Assembly (NCBI GenBank): GCA_021846225.1
Contig: JAJZCG010000019.1
Coordinates: 1-36,311 of the forward strand
DNA: 36,311 nt
Direction of reading: 5' to 3'
Source: Pseudomonadota bacterium
GTDB lineage: Bacteria > Pseudomonadota > Alphaproteobacteria > Acetobacterales > Acetobacteraceae
Every line of letters starts with the position of its first letter. The stretch's first letter is position 1. A program made the translations under genes and the position numbers. Shown here one piece after another: positions 21,636-30,599 of this stretch. Under the pieces are notes generated by a model. That model saw only the letters and a list, made by a program, of their open reading frames with translations. It made no database searches and was not told where the DNA came from.

Positions 21636-21669
21636 ATGCGCGCGGGCGGAAGATTAAACGGCGGCCGGT

Positions 21670-23355
21670 TCAGGACAGGCCGCCGATTTCGCCGTTGGCG
21701 TCGAGGAAGATATGTTCGGCCGCCGGGTGGCGGGGCAGGCCCGGCATGGTGAGGATGTTGCCGCAGAGGGCGACGATGAACCCGGCGCCGGCGGCGAGGC
21801 GGACCTCGCGGATGTTGAGGCTGAAGTGATCCGGGGCGCCGCGCAGGGTTGGATCAGCCGAGAAGCTGTATTGGGTTTTGGCCATGCAGACGGGCAGGGC
21901 GGCGAACCCGGCGCTGGTGAATTCGCGGAGTTGCTTGGCGGCGGCGGGCTCGAAGGTGACATCCGTGGCGCCGTAAATTTGTGTGGCGACGGTGCGGATT
22001 TTTTCCGCCAGCGGCAGATCGTCAGGGTAGAGGAGTTGGAAGCTGGAGGGGGTATCGCTAAGCGCGCGCACCACGCTGGCCAGCTCCAGGGCGCCGGCGC
22101 CGCCCGCGGCCCAATGGTTGCAGGCAACCACCCTGATGCCGGCCCCGGCGCAGGCGGCTTCCACCGCCGCGAGTTCGGCCGGGGTGTCGGCGGTGAAGCG
22201 GTTGATGGCCACCACCACCGGCAGGCCGTATTGGCGCATGTTGCCGGCGTGGCGGAGCAGATTGGCGCAGCCGGCGCGCACCGCCTCCACATGTTCCGTG
22301 CCGAGCTCGTGCAGGGGCACGCCGCCGTGCATCTTCAGCGCGCGCACGGTGGCCACCACCACGCAGGCGGCGGGGGTGAGCCCGGCCTTGCGGCATTTGA
22401 TGTCGAGGAATTTCTCACCCCCCAGATCGGCGCCGAAACCGGCTTCGGTGATGACGAAATCAGCCAGGCCGAGGGCGGTTTTGGTGGCGATGACCGAGTT
22501 GCAGCCCTGCGCGATGTTGGCGAAGGGGCCGCCGTGGATGAAGGCCGGGGTGCCTTCGAGCGTTTGCGCCAGGTTGGGGGCCAGCGCGTCGCGCAGCAGA
22601 GCCGCCATCGCGCCGGTGGCGTTGAGTTCGCGCGCGCGCACCAGACGCTTGTTCATGTCGCGGCCGATCACGATATCGCCCAGGCGCTGCTCCAGATCCG
22701 CCAGCGATTCCGCGAGGCAGAGGATGGCCATTACCTCGCTGGCGGCTGTGATGTCATAGCCGGTTTGGCGGGGCGCGCCGTTGCCGGGGCCGCCAAGCCC
22801 GCTCACGATATCGCGCAGGGCGCGGTCGTTAAGGTCTACCGTGCGCGGCCAGGTGATGCGCCTTGTATCCAGGTTGAGCGCATTGCCCCAGTAGATGTGG
22901 TTGTCGATCATCGCCGCCAGCAGGTTGTGCGCGGCGGAGATGGCGTGCAGGTCGCCGGTGAAATGCAGGTTGATCTCGCTCATCGGCCCAACTTGCGCCT
23001 GCCCGCCGCCGGTGGCCCCGCCTTTGGCGCCAAAGCATGGCCCCAGGCTTGGTTCGCGCAGGCAGATGGCCACTTTGACGCCCTGGCGGCGCAGCGCGTC
23101 GCCCAGCCCGATACTGGTCGTGGTTTTGCCCTCGCCGGCGGGGGTGGGGCTGATGGCGGTGACAAGCACGAGCTTGCCGCGCGGCGCGGCCATGGCGCTG
23201 GTTGCGAAATCCAGCGGCACCTTGGCCTTGTGGGGGCCGTAGCGGTAGAGCGTCTCGGGCGGGATGTTCAACGCCGCGGCGACGGCCTCGATGGGTTGCA
23301 GGGGGGTGGCGCGGGCAATGGCGAGGTCGCTGGCGGGATCAATGGTTCTGAACAT
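21670..23355 (-). CDS. fhs: Formate-tetrahydrofolate ligase
   Basis: Fhs makes 10-formyl-THF from formate, THF and ATP. The 561-residue protein has the ATP-binding [18 protein letters not shown] (71-88), [19 protein letters not shown] near 100-118, the [11 protein letters not shown] segment, [23 protein letters not shown] region, and the C-terminal [13 protein letters not shown] stretch, all diagnostic. Length is normal. With the glycine cleavage operon in the same window it offers a second entry of one-carbon units onto THF, though they are separate transcription units. It ends in a hairpin covering the stop codon. It lies 44 bp after the start side of the second Sco gene in the same orientation. 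Confidence 0.97.
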   Translation of the reverse strand: MFRTIDPASDLAIARATPLQPIEAVAAALNIPPETLYRYGPHKAKVPLDFATSAMAAPRGKLVLVTAISPTPAGEGKTTTSIGLGDALRRQGVKVAICLREPSLGPCFGAKGGATGGGQAQVGPMSEINLHFTGDLHAISAAHNLLAAMIDNHIYWGNALNLDTRRITWPRTVDLNDRALRDIVSGLGGPGNGAPRQTGYDITAASEVMAILCLAESLADLEQRLGDIVIGRDMNKRLVRARELNATGAMAALLRDALAPNLAQTLEGTPAFIHGGPFANIAQGCNSVIATKTALGLADFVITEAGFGADLGGEKFLDIKCRKAGLTPAACVVVATVRALKMHGGVPLHELGTEHVEAVRAGCANLLRHAGNMRQYGLPVVVAINRFTADTPAELAAVEAACAGAGIRVVACNHWAAGGAGALELASVVRALSDTPSSFQLLYPDDLPLAEKIRTVATQIYGATDVTFEPAAAKQLREFTSAGFAALPVCMAKTQYSFSADPTLRGAPDHFSLNIREVRLAAGAGFIVALCGNILTMPGLPRHPAAEHIFLDANGEIGGLS

Positions 23356-23399
23356 GAAAAGGGCCTAGCACGGGGCGGCGCCGGGCATAAAGAGTGTGC

Positions 23400-23951
23400 T
23401 CATGGGCTGCTTATCGCCGAGGTTATTCGTGCGGCCAGCGTGCCAGCGGCGAGGTTGCCGGGGAAGGCGCTGATGAAGCTGCCATCGGGCGCCATGAGGT
23501 AGATGAAGTCGCTATGCGTGATGTTGCCGCCTTGCGGGCCAGCGGGGGCGGCATACACGTGATACGCCTGCATGGCCTGGGTCACCTGCGCCGCTGTGCC
23601 GGAGAGGCCGATGATATCGGGCGAGAACAGGCGGGCGTAGCGGCTGGCGGCCGCCGGGGTGTCACGCGCGGGGTCTATGGTGATGAACAGGCATTGCAGG
23701 CGTTGCGCCGCCACGCCCATTTTGGCCAGCGCCAGGGCGATATGGTACATCGCCGCGGGGCATTCATCCGGGCAATGCGTGTAACCGAAGAATATTAACA
23801 GGAATTTGCCGGGAAAATCCTGGTTGGTGACGCTCTGGCCCGCGCCGCTGGTGAGGCTGAAAGGGCCGCCGATGGCGCTTTGCGCGTGCGCCGGGGAGAC
23901 GGCCAGAGCCAGCATGGCCCCGCCCAGCGCGCTGCGCCTTGTCAGCCGCAT
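23400..23951 (-). CDS. SCO1/SenC family protein with twin-arginine-like signal
   Basis: A 183-residue Sco-family protein. The N-terminus MRLTRRSALGGAMLALA ends in an AHA-Q cleavage site (about residue 23) and has a TRRSALGG box, which resembles a Tat signal; a Sec signal is also possible. Copper/redox residues are complete: Cys60 and Cys64 in CPDEC and His146 in NITHSDFIYLM. DPARDTP (93-99) is the family loop. Unlike the Sco1 gene at 1378 it has no lipobox, so it should be soluble in the periplasm. It starts 7 nt after the stop of the chemotaxis receptor gene, suggesting a shared transcript. No cytochrome oxidase genes are nearby. Confidence 0.9.
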   Translation of the reverse strand: MRLTRRSALGGAMLALAVSPAHAQSAIGGPFSLTSGAGQSVTNQDFPGKFLLIFFGYTHCPDECPAAMYHIALALAKMGVAAQRLQCLFITIDPARDTPAAASRYARLFSPDIIGLSGTAAQVTQAMQAYHVYAAPAGPQGGNITHSDFIYLMAPDGSFISAFPGNLAAGTLAARITSAISSP

Positions 23952-23958
23952 GGCGGGA

Positions 23959-25572
23959 TCATGATTCCACGAATTGCCGCGCGCGCGGGGTGCGCGCGGA
24001 GGGGGCTTGGATGTCGCCTACATCGAACTGGGCGGCCTGTTCCGCCAGTTGGCGCACCGCCTGCCCCAGGCTGTGCGCCGCGGCGTTGGTCTCCTCGACC
24101 ATTGCGGCGGTGCGCTGGGTGCCATGGTCCATGCTGTTTACCGCGTCGTTCACCTGCGCCAATGCCGCCGCCTGCTCTCCGGCCGAGGCGCTGATCGTGT
24201 TCACGGCAAGGTCGATCTCCCCGACCTGCACGGCCAGACGCACCAGCACCTCGCCGGTTTTCGCCACACGGTCCACGCCTTCGCGCACCTGGGCCTCGGA
24301 AGCCTGGATCAGCGCTTTGATCTCCTTGGCGGCATCGGCCGAGCGTTGCGCCAGCGCCCGGACCTCGGTGGCAACCACCGCGAACCCGCGCCCGGCATCG
24401 CCCGCGCGGGCGGCCTCCACCCCGGCGTTGAGCGCCAGCAGGTTGGTCTGGAAGGCGATTTCATCGATCACGCCGATGATGTTGCCGATCTGGCGGGAGG
24501 AGGTGTCAATCCCGCTCATGGCTTCCACCGCCTGCGCCACCACCGTGCCGGAGAGCGTTGTTTCGTTTCGCGCGGCTCCGGCGGCATCGCGCGCCTGCCC
24601 TGCGCCGGCCGCGGTGGCGCGCACCGCGCTGGTTACCTCGTCGAGCGCGGCGGCGGCTTCCTCCAGCGCGGCGGCCTGTTGCTCGGTCCGGTGGGCCAGA
24701 TCGTCAGAGGCGGAAATGATCTCGGCGGTGCCGGCGTTGATGGTGCCGGTGGAGCGCAGGATGGCGGTCACGATCTCGCGCAGTTGTGTCAGGGCGGCGT
24801 TGTAGTCGGCGCGCAGCTTCTCGTAATGGGCGGGAAATGGCAGATCCAGCTGGTGGCGCAGTTCGCCGCGCGCCAGCCGGGCCAGCCCTTGCGCCAGCTC
24901 GTTGACCACCTGGCTCAGCTCACGCGCTGTTTCGGCGCGCAAGGCCTCGGCGCGCTGGCGTTCTGCCTCCACCACCAGGCGCTGCGCCGCGGCTTCCGCC
25001 TCCGCCGCCTGGATTTCGGCCGTGGCGGCCTGGGCATCGGCGAGGTGGCGGGCGGAACTCTCAAACAAGGCGACGATGCGCTGAGTCACCCAGACCAGCG
25101 CCCCGGCCTCCGCCACCACCACCGCCGCATGCAGCAACACGCGCGGCAGGCTCGCCCCATCGGGGAAGAGTAGCGCGGGCGCCAGGTAATTCAGGCTCAG
25201 ATGCTGCAGCGCGGTCACCGCCGCGCCGGCCAGGATTACATCCCGGTCGCAATAGACGGCCAGGATGGCCAGCGCCGCGAAGTAATACATGTGGACGTCG
25301 ATCTGCAGGGGAGCGCCGCGGCAGGCGGCCAGGATGATGGAGACCATGGCGATGTAGGCGACGGCGACGGTCAACCGTGTTGCCTTTGCCTCCGGCGCCA
25401 GGGACCAGGCGGCGCTCGCCACCCCCGCCACCAGCACCGCCGCGATGCACGGCCCCCACACGCCGTTGCCCGCCGCCCAGGCGCTTAAGCCCGCCAGAGG
25501 CACATGCAGCCACAGCCATAGCACCATCCAGCGGCTGGCTGTGTCGCGGAGTTTGTCCATATCGGTTTTCAT
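23959..25572 (-). CDS. Methyl-accepting chemotaxis protein with multi-helix membrane sensor
   Basis: A 537-residue receptor. The N-terminal 165 residues contain about six hydrophobic segments (near 18-35, 40-58, 66-84, 95-112, 113-131, 145-165) and the segment [20 protein letters not shown], instead of a periplasmic ligand domain. A coiled stretch (170-215) leads to a HAMP-like region (about 215-270). The signalling domain follows, with the hairpin tip [19 protein letters not shown] (371-389) and [19 protein letters not shown] after it. No NWETF-type CheR tether is at the C-terminus. There are no che genes in the window. It begins 1 nt after the stop of the small upstream gene, so both are coupled. 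Start at 25572, or Met at 25560. Confidence 0.93.
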   Translation of the reverse strand: MKTDMDKLRDTASRWMVLWLWLHVPLAGLSAWAAGNGVWGPCIAAVLVAGVASAAWSLAPEAKATRLTVAVAYIAMVSIILAACRGAPLQIDVHMYYFAALAILAVYCDRDVILAGAAVTALQHLSLNYLAPALLFPDGASLPRVLLHAAVVVAEAGALVWVTQRIVALFESSARHLADAQAATAEIQAAEAEAAAQRLVVEAERQRAEALRAETARELSQVVNELAQGLARLARGELRHQLDLPFPAHYEKLRADYNAALTQLREIVTAILRSTGTINAGTAEIISASDDLAHRTEQQAAALEEAAAALDEVTSAVRATAAGAGQARDAAGAARNETTLSGTVVAQAVEAMSGIDTSSRQIGNIIGVIDEIAFQTNLLALNAGVEAARAGDAGRGFAVVATEVRALAQRSADAAKEIKALIQASEAQVREGVDRVAKTGEVLVRLAVQVGEIDLAVNTISASAGEQAAALAQVNDAVNSMDHGTQRTAAMVEETNAAAHSLGQAVRQLAEQAAQFDVGDIQAPSARTPRARQFVES

Positions 25573-25573
25573 G

Positions 25574-25933
25574 TCAGTTCCCTGTTGCCTGCGATGCTTT
25601 GTTTCCGGTTCGCCCGCCGCACGCGCCCGCCGCCTGGGGGTTGAGCAACAGCCACGCCCCCTGGCGGCGCAATTGCTTGCGGCCGCCGCCCTTGGCCGGG
25701 AGCGCCACCACGATGAACGGCAGGCCGCCCAGGCGCACCACCTGCCCGGCGGAGGCAGCCGCCAGCATGGCGCGCGAGGCGCTCCACCAGGGCGGGAACA
25801 CCGCCGCCACCGGACCCCCGGCGGCGGGTTGCAGGCTGATGGCGGCCGCGGCCGCCAGCGAGAAAAGTGCCAGCGCGGCGGGCAGCAGCCAGGGGGAGGG
25901 CCGGGAACCGTTCATGCCGGCAGGCTTAGGCAT
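25574..25933 (-). CDS. Small membrane-anchored protein of unknown function upstream of the chemotaxis receptor
   Basis: A 119-residue protein (113 if the Met at 25915 is used) that I cannot assign to a named family. One hydrophobic segment (about 18-36) suggests an N-terminal anchor or signal. The remainder has [19 protein letters not shown] (45-63), [14 protein letters not shown] (65-78) and [14 protein letters not shown] (92-105), and ends in a polar tail. The pattern, a Trp-Trp element followed by hydrophobic strands, suggests a small periplasmic or membrane-edge domain. The stop is separated from the chemotaxis receptor ATG by a single base, so translation is likely coupled and a functional link to that receptor is plausible. 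Confidence 0.65.
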   Translation of the reverse strand: MPKPAGMNGSRPSPWLLPAALALFSLAAAAAISLQPAAGGPVAAVFPPWWSASRAMLAAASAGQVVRLGGLPFIVVALPAKGGGRKQLRRQGAWLLLNPQAAGACGGRTGNKASQATGN

Positions 25934-26067
25934 GGAATTCTTAAGAAATAGCTCTCTGGCCGGTATTGCGTTTTGTTAATGTTGATTCAGGTCAATCAGC
26001 CGGGGGGGATTCCGTGCGAGAAGGGGGAGCGGCCTCCGTTGTGAGGTGTAGCCCGAGGAGAGCGAGC

Positions 26068-26334
26068 ATGCCCGAAAAATCCACGAACCCTTTTGAAGCC
26101 TTTCTGCTGCCGCAGAATCTGTTTGACGGGTCGCAGAAATTCGCACCCAATGCCAAGGCCTTCGAGCAAATGAGCGAGGTGGCGCGCAACCTGGCGGAGG
26201 CGCAGATGGTCTATGGCCAGGCCGTGATGCGTGCCAATGCGGCGCTGCTCAGCGTTATGTTCAACCAGGCGGCTCCGGCGGAAAACGAACGCCCCAGCGA
26301 GGCGGCGTTGAAATCGGGCAATACCGGTGTATGA
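26068..26334 (+). CDS. Small phasin-like helical protein
   Basis: An 88-residue protein from ATG 26068, preceded by GGAG with good spacing. It begins with a short Pro/Phe-rich stretch (NPFEAFLLPQNLF) followed by one long amphipathic helix rich in Ala, Gln, Met and Asn (residues about 28-70). This resembles the short phasin-like proteins that coat polyhydroxyalkanoate granules, but no diagnostic motif is present. It lies 70 bp upstream of the MaoC-Pta fusion in the same orientation, and a PhaJ-like hydratase domain in that neighbour fits a link to acyl-CoA or polyester metabolism. An in-frame non-ATG extension to 25966 is not supported. Confidence 0.6.
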   Translation: MPEKSTNPFEAFLLPQNLFDGSQKFAPNAKAFEQMSEVARNLAEAQMVYGQAVMRANAALLSVMFNQAAPAENERPSEAALKSGNTGV

Positions 26335-26404
26335 GGCCGTTTCTCAACGGATAGCCGGCGTGCCGCGTTGAATTTGTTAAAGCCCTGAAGATCTGAGAGG
26401 CGCC

Positions 26405-27820
26405 ATGGATATCACCACCGAATTGCTGGAAAACCGCATTTTCGACGACATTGCGGTTGGCGACAGCGCCAGCATGACGCGGCAGATCACGCTGGATGAC
26501 ATCGCGCTGTTCTCGGTGATCTCGGGGGATATCAACCCGGCGCATCTCGATGCCGAATACGCCGCGACGGATCTGTTCCACCATATCATCGCGCAGGGGG
26601 TGCTGACCGCCGGGCTGATCTCGGCCGTGCTCGGCACCAAACTGCCGGGGCCGGGCACCATCTACCTCAGCCAGGATCTGCGTTTCCTCGCGCCGGTGAG
26701 CCCTGGCGACACGATTACCGCGGCGGTGACCGTGTCGGAGAAGATTCCGCAGAACCACCGCGTGATTTTAGACTGCGCCTGCCGCAACCAGCATGGCGCC
26801 CTGGTGCTGCAGGGCACCGCAACGGTGAAGGCGCCGGAGCAGAAGGTGAGCCGCCACGCCATGGCGCTGCCCGAGGTGCGGTTGCTGCGCCATGAGCATC
26901 TGCGCAATCTGCTGAGCCGCGCCGGCGCGGGCGAGCCGCTGCCCACCGCGATTGCGCATCCGTGCGACGAGACCTCGCTGCTGGCCGCGCTGGAGGCCGC
27001 GCGGGCCGGGCTGATCACGCCCATTCTCGTGGGGCCCGTGGACAAGATACGCGCCGTTGCCGCGGCCCATGGGCTGGATATAACCGCCCTGCGCATAGAG
27101 CCGGCGCCGCATAGCCACGCCGCCGCCGCCCGCGCGGTGGAGCTGGTGCGCACCGGGCGCGCGCGGCTGCTGATGAAGGGCTCGCTGCATACCGATGAGC
27201 TGCTGCATGAGGTGACCGCGGCACAGACCGGCCTGCGGACCGGCAAGCGGCTGAGCCATGTTTATGTCATGGATGTGCCCTCCTACCCCAAGCCGCTGCT
27301 GGTGACGGATGCCGCCATCAACATCATGCCTGATCTGGAGGACAAGGCGCACATCATTCAGAACGCCATCGACCTGGCGCATGTTCTGGGCATTGCCGCG
27401 CCGCGGGTGGCGATTCTGGCGGCGGTGGAAACCGTGAACCCGGCGATGCAGGCGACGCTGGACGCCGCCGCGCTGTGCAAGATGGCCGAGCGCGGGCAGA
27501 TTACCGGCGCGGTGCTGGATGGCCCGCTGGCGTTTGACAACGCGATCAGCGCCACGGCGGCGGCGCAAAAGAGCATTGCCTCGCCCGTGGCCGGGCTTGC
27601 GGATATTCTGGTGGTCCCCAACATCGAATCGGGCAATATCCTGGCCAAGCAGCTGACTTTTCTGGCCAATGCGGATGCCGCCGGCATTGTGCTCGGCGCC
27701 AGCGTGCCCATTATTCTCACCAGCCGCGCCGATGATGCGCGCGCGCGCATGGCCTCCTGCGCGCTGGCGGTGATTCTTGCCGGAGCGGATGCGGTGAACA
27801 GTCCGGAGCGGATGCGGTGA
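26405..27820 (+). CDS. Bifunctional (R)-enoyl-CoA hydratase / phosphate acyltransferase (MaoC-Pta fusion)
   Basis: A 471-residue fusion. Residues 10-140 form a MaoC/PhaJ hot-dog domain with the hydratase motif SGDINPAHLDA, catalytic Asp42 and His47, and the later GPGTIYLSQDLRFLAPV strand. Residues about 155-465 form a phosphate acetyl/butyryltransferase domain (PIRL...): AHPCDETSLLAALEAA, LLMKGSLHTDELLHEV, VLDGPLAFDNAIS and LVVPNIESGNILAKQL. The enzyme would exchange CoA and phosphate on acyl groups, feeding AckA, which follows after 21 bp. The last codons lie in a 23-bp tandem duplication that changes the frame and sets the C-terminus. Confidence 0.92.
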   Translation: MDITTELLENRIFDDIAVGDSASMTRQITLDDIALFSVISGDINPAHLDAEYAATDLFHHIIAQGVLTAGLISAVLGTKLPGPGTIYLSQDLRFLAPVSPGDTITAAVTVSEKIPQNHRVILDCACRNQHGALVLQGTATVKAPEQKVSRHAMALPEVRLLRHEHLRNLLSRAGAGEPLPTAIAHPCDETSLLAALEAARAGLITPILVGPVDKIRAVAAAHGLDITALRIEPAPHSHAAAARAVELVRTGRARLLMKGSLHTDELLHEVTAAQTGLRTGKRLSHVYVMDVPSYPKPLLVTDAAINIMPDLEDKAHIIQNAIDLAHVLGIAAPRVAILAAVETVNPAMQATLDAAALCKMAERGQITGAVLDGPLAFDNAISATAAAQKSIASPVAGLADILVVPNIESGNILAKQLTFLANADAAGIVLGASVPIILTSRADDARARMASCALAVILAGADAVNSPERMR

Positions 27821-27841
27821 ACATGTCCGGAGCGGCCAAAG

Positions 27842-29065
27842 GTGCCTGATGCGGTCCTGACGCTCAACGCCGGGTCGTCGAGCCTTAAATTCGCGCTGTA
27901 TGAAACCGGCCAGGCGCTCGCGTGCATCGCCACGGGCGAGGTGGAGAACATCGGCGCCGCGCCGCATCTGCGTATTCATGCCGGGGAGGCGGTGGCGCTG
28001 GAGCATCGCTGGCCTGATCATGCGCCGCTCACGCATGAGGATCTGCTCGGCACCGTGCTGGAATGGGTGGAGGCTCATCTGGGCGCGGACAGGCTGATTG
28101 CCTGCGGGCACCGCATCGTCCATGGCGGCGCCCGGTTCAGCGCCCCCACGCGGCTCACCGCCGCCGTGCTGGCCGGGCTGGAGGCTTTGATTCCGCTGGC
28201 CCCGCTGCACCAGCCCCATAATCTCGCCGCCGTGCGCGCGGTGATGGCGCTGCGCCCGGCGCTGCCGCAGATCGCCAGTTTTGACACCGCCTTCCACCAT
28301 ACCATGCCCGTGGCGGCCCAGCGCCTGCCGCTGCCCCGGCATTTTCATGATGAAGGCGTGCGCCGCTATGGTTTCCATGGGCTTTCCTATGAGTATATCG
28401 CCTCGCGTCTGCCGGAGGTGGCGCCGCATCTGGCGGGGGGGCGGGTCATCGTCGCGCATCTGGGCAACGGCGCCAGCCTGTGCGCCATGGCGGCGGGGAG
28501 ATCGGTTGATACCTCGATGGGGTTCACCGCGCTCGAAGGGCTGATGATGGGCACGCGCACCGGCGCCATGGACCCCGGGGTGCTGCTGTATCTGCTGCAA
28601 TCATGCGGGTTCACGCCGGAGACGCTGAGCGGCCTGCTGTATACGCAATCGGGCCTGCTGGGCGTCTCGGGCATCTCCGCCGACGTGCGCGCGCTCCTCG
28701 CCGACCCGCGCCCGCAGGCGGGCGAAGCGCTGGCGCTATTCAGCAACACGGCCGCCCGCCACATTGCCGGGCTGACGGCCTCGCTGGGCGGGCTGGACGG
28801 GCTGGTGTTCACCGCGGGCATCGGCGAGAACGCGCCGGCGATCCGCGCCGCCATCTGCGCCCGGCTGGGCTGGATCGGCATCGGACTCTCCCCCGAGGCG
28901 AATGCGGCGAACGCGCCGCGCATCAGCACGCCGCAAAGCCGGGTTGAGGTTCGGGTCATCCCCACCAGCGAGGAGGCGATGATCGCGGCGCATTGCCTCT
29001 CGGTTCTCGGGGAGGGCGGCAATGCGAACGGGATTGAAACGCGCCGCCCCATGGCGCATGATTGA
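27842..29065 (+). CDS. ackA: Acetate (acyl) kinase
   Basis: AckA interconverts acetyl phosphate + ADP with acetate + ATP. The 407-residue protein starts LTLNAGSSSLKFALYE (adenylate/phosphate motif NAGSSSLKF at 9-17) and has ACGHRIVHGG with His90 and His94, FDTAFHHTMP with the catalytic Asp, HLGNGASLCAM, and GLVFTAGIGENAP near the C-terminus. The start is a GTG at 27842 with GGAG 9 nt upstream; there is no suitable in-frame ATG nearby. It follows the phosphate acyltransferase fusion by 21 bp, forming the usual Pta-AckA pair. A propionate or butyrate preference cannot be excluded. Confidence 0.95.
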   Translation: MPDAVLTLNAGSSSLKFALYETGQALACIATGEVENIGAAPHLRIHAGEAVALEHRWPDHAPLTHEDLLGTVLEWVEAHLGADRLIACGHRIVHGGARFSAPTRLTAAVLAGLEALIPLAPLHQPHNLAAVRAVMALRPALPQIASFDTAFHHTMPVAAQRLPLPRHFHDEGVRRYGFHGLSYEYIASRLPEVAPHLAGGRVIVAHLGNGASLCAMAAGRSVDTSMGFTALEGLMMGTRTGAMDPGVLLYLLQSCGFTPETLSGLLYTQSGLLGVSGISADVRALLADPRPQAGEALALFSNTAARHIAGLTASLGGLDGLVFTAGIGENAPAIRAAICARLGWIGIGLSPEANAANAPRISTPQSRVEVRVIPTSEEAMIAAHCLSVLGEGGNANGIETRRPMAHD

Positions 29066-29110
29066 CGGGCTGGCGCTACAACTGGCGATAAGCGGCAAAG
29101 GAGGGGCGGT

Positions 29111-29320
29111 ATGTGTCCACATTGCGCTGACGGTTCCGGGCATGTCCATGCGCATCGCGCGCGGATTTTGCAGCTTCTGGCCCTGATCGAACATCCTGAC
29201 GCGCTCCCGGCGCGTGATGCGTTGCGGATTGCCGGGGAGCTTTTGGCCTGGGCCGGGCAACAGGAGACGGGGTTGCGTTGCGAGCCGGTGGCGGCCGGCG
29301 GCCTTGGCGCGGCCGCCTGA
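29111..29320 (+). CDS. Small Cys/His-rich N-terminus protein, unknown function
   Basis: A 69-residue protein I do not recognise. A strong ribosome site AAGGAGGGG ends 5 nt before its ATG, which is the main support for it being real. The N-terminus MCPHCADGSGHVHAH packs one CxxC and three His within 15 residues, a likely metal-binding set. A helical stretch rich in Leu/Ala follows (about 17-50) and the last 14 residues are Ala/Gly-rich. It lies 45 bp after ackA and 13 bp before the M20 amidohydrolase gene, so it probably shares their transcript. Confidence 0.5.
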   Translation: MCPHCADGSGHVHAHRARILQLLALIEHPDALPARDALRIAGELLAWAGQQETGLRCEPVAAGGLGAAA

Positions 29321-29333
29321 AGGGGGCGCGGTG

Positions 29334-30599
29334 ATGGAACCACAAACAGGCTTGCTGCCGGGGCCCGCCGCTGAGCTGCTGACGCGGCTTGAGCTTGTCT
29401 ACCGGGATTTGCATGCCAATCCCGAGCTTTCCATGCAGGAGCGGCGCACCGCCGGGATCGCCGCGGCGTGGTTGCGCGAGAACGGGTTTGAGGTGAGCGA
29501 AGGCGTTGGCGGCACAGGGGTTGTTGGGCTGCTGCGCAATGGCGAGGGGCCGGTTGTTATGCTGCGCGCGGATATGGACGCGCTCCCGATCCAGGAAAGT
29601 ACCGGCCTGGCTTATGCGAGCGATAAAACCGGAACCGACCGTTTTGGCCAGGCCACGCGGATTGCTCATTCCTGCGGGCATGACATGCATGTGGCCTGGC
29701 TGATGGGGGCGGCTTGCATCCTGGCTGAAAACCGGGCGGCCTGGCGCGGCACGGTGATGGCCGTTTTCCAGCCTGGGGAAGAAACCGGGCAGGGGGCGCG
29801 CGCCATGATCGAGGATGGCATGGTCAAGCGCTTTCCCCGGCCGGATGTGACCCTGGGGCAGCATGTGATGCCGCTTTCAGCCGGGCAGATCGGCTGGCGC
29901 ACGGGTACCATGCTATCCGCCGGGGATAGCTGGGAGGTCACCATGTTCGGGCGCGGCGCGCATGGCTCGATGCCGCAAAAGAGCATCGATCCGGTGGTGA
30001 TGGCGGCCTCGGCGGTGATGCGCCTGCAAACGGTGGTTTCACGCGAGGTGGCGATGACGGACGCCGCCGTTGTGACGGTAGGCACGCTGCAGGCGGGGAT
30101 GAATGAGAATGTCATCCCGGACCGGGCTTTGCTGCGCCTGAATGTCCGCACCTTCAAGACGGAGGTGCGCACGCGCGTGCTCGCGGCCATCAGGCGGATT
30201 CTGGAAGCGGAGGCTCAGGCTTCCGGCGCGCCGCGGCCGCCTGAATTCTCGGTGCTGAGCGAGTTTCCGCTCACCCGCAATGACGAAACGGCGACGCGCA
30301 AGGTTGTGGCGGCGCTGGCGCAACGCTTTGGTGACGCGCGCCTGAGCGAGATTTCGCCCGCCACGGCCAGCGAGGATTTTGGCTTGTTTGGCACCGCCTG
30401 GAATACGCCTGCGGTTTTCTGGGTGATCGGCGGTATAGACCCGGCCAAATATGAAGCGGCGCGCGCGGCGGGCCGGCTGGATGAGTTGCCGGCCAACCAT
30501 GCGCCCGATTTCGCGCCCGTGATCGACCCGGTGCTGCGCACGGGCATTGAAGCCATGCTGGCCGCCGCCGGCGCGTGGCTTTGCCGTGGCGATGCATAG
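29334..30599 (+). CDS. M20 family amidohydrolase (hippurate hydrolase-like)
   Basis: A 421-residue zinc hydrolase of the M20D/amidohydrolase subfamily. Metal ligands and catalytic residues are visible: VVMLRADMDALPIQE (75-88) with the first Asp and Glu, HSCGHDMH (112-119) with Cys114 and His116, and FQPGEETGQGA (145-155) with the catalytic Glu pair. The dimerisation domain starts near DSWEVTMFGRGAHGSMP. The late SPATASEDFG gives the final His/Glu-type ligand region. These enzymes hydrolyse N-acyl amino acids or peptide-like amides; the substrate is not deducible. ATG 29334 has AGGGGG 8 nt upstream. The stop overlaps the start of the next gene by 8 nt. Confidence 0.9.
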   Translation: MEPQTGLLPGPAAELLTRLELVYRDLHANPELSMQERRTAGIAAAWLRENGFEVSEGVGGTGVVGLLRNGEGPVVMLRADMDALPIQESTGLAYASDKTGTDRFGQATRIAHSCGHDMHVAWLMGAACILAENRAAWRGTVMAVFQPGEETGQGARAMIEDGMVKRFPRPDVTLGQHVMPLSAGQIGWRTGTMLSAGDSWEVTMFGRGAHGSMPQKSIDPVVMAASAVMRLQTVVSREVAMTDAAVVTVGTLQAGMNENVIPDRALLRLNVRTFKTEVRTRVLAAIRRILEAEAQASGAPRPPEFSVLSEFPLTRNDETATRKVVAALAQRFGDARLSEISPATASEDFGLFGTAWNTPAVFWVIGGIDPAKYEAARAAGRLDELPANHAPDFAPVIDPVLRTGIEAMLAAAGAWLCRGDA

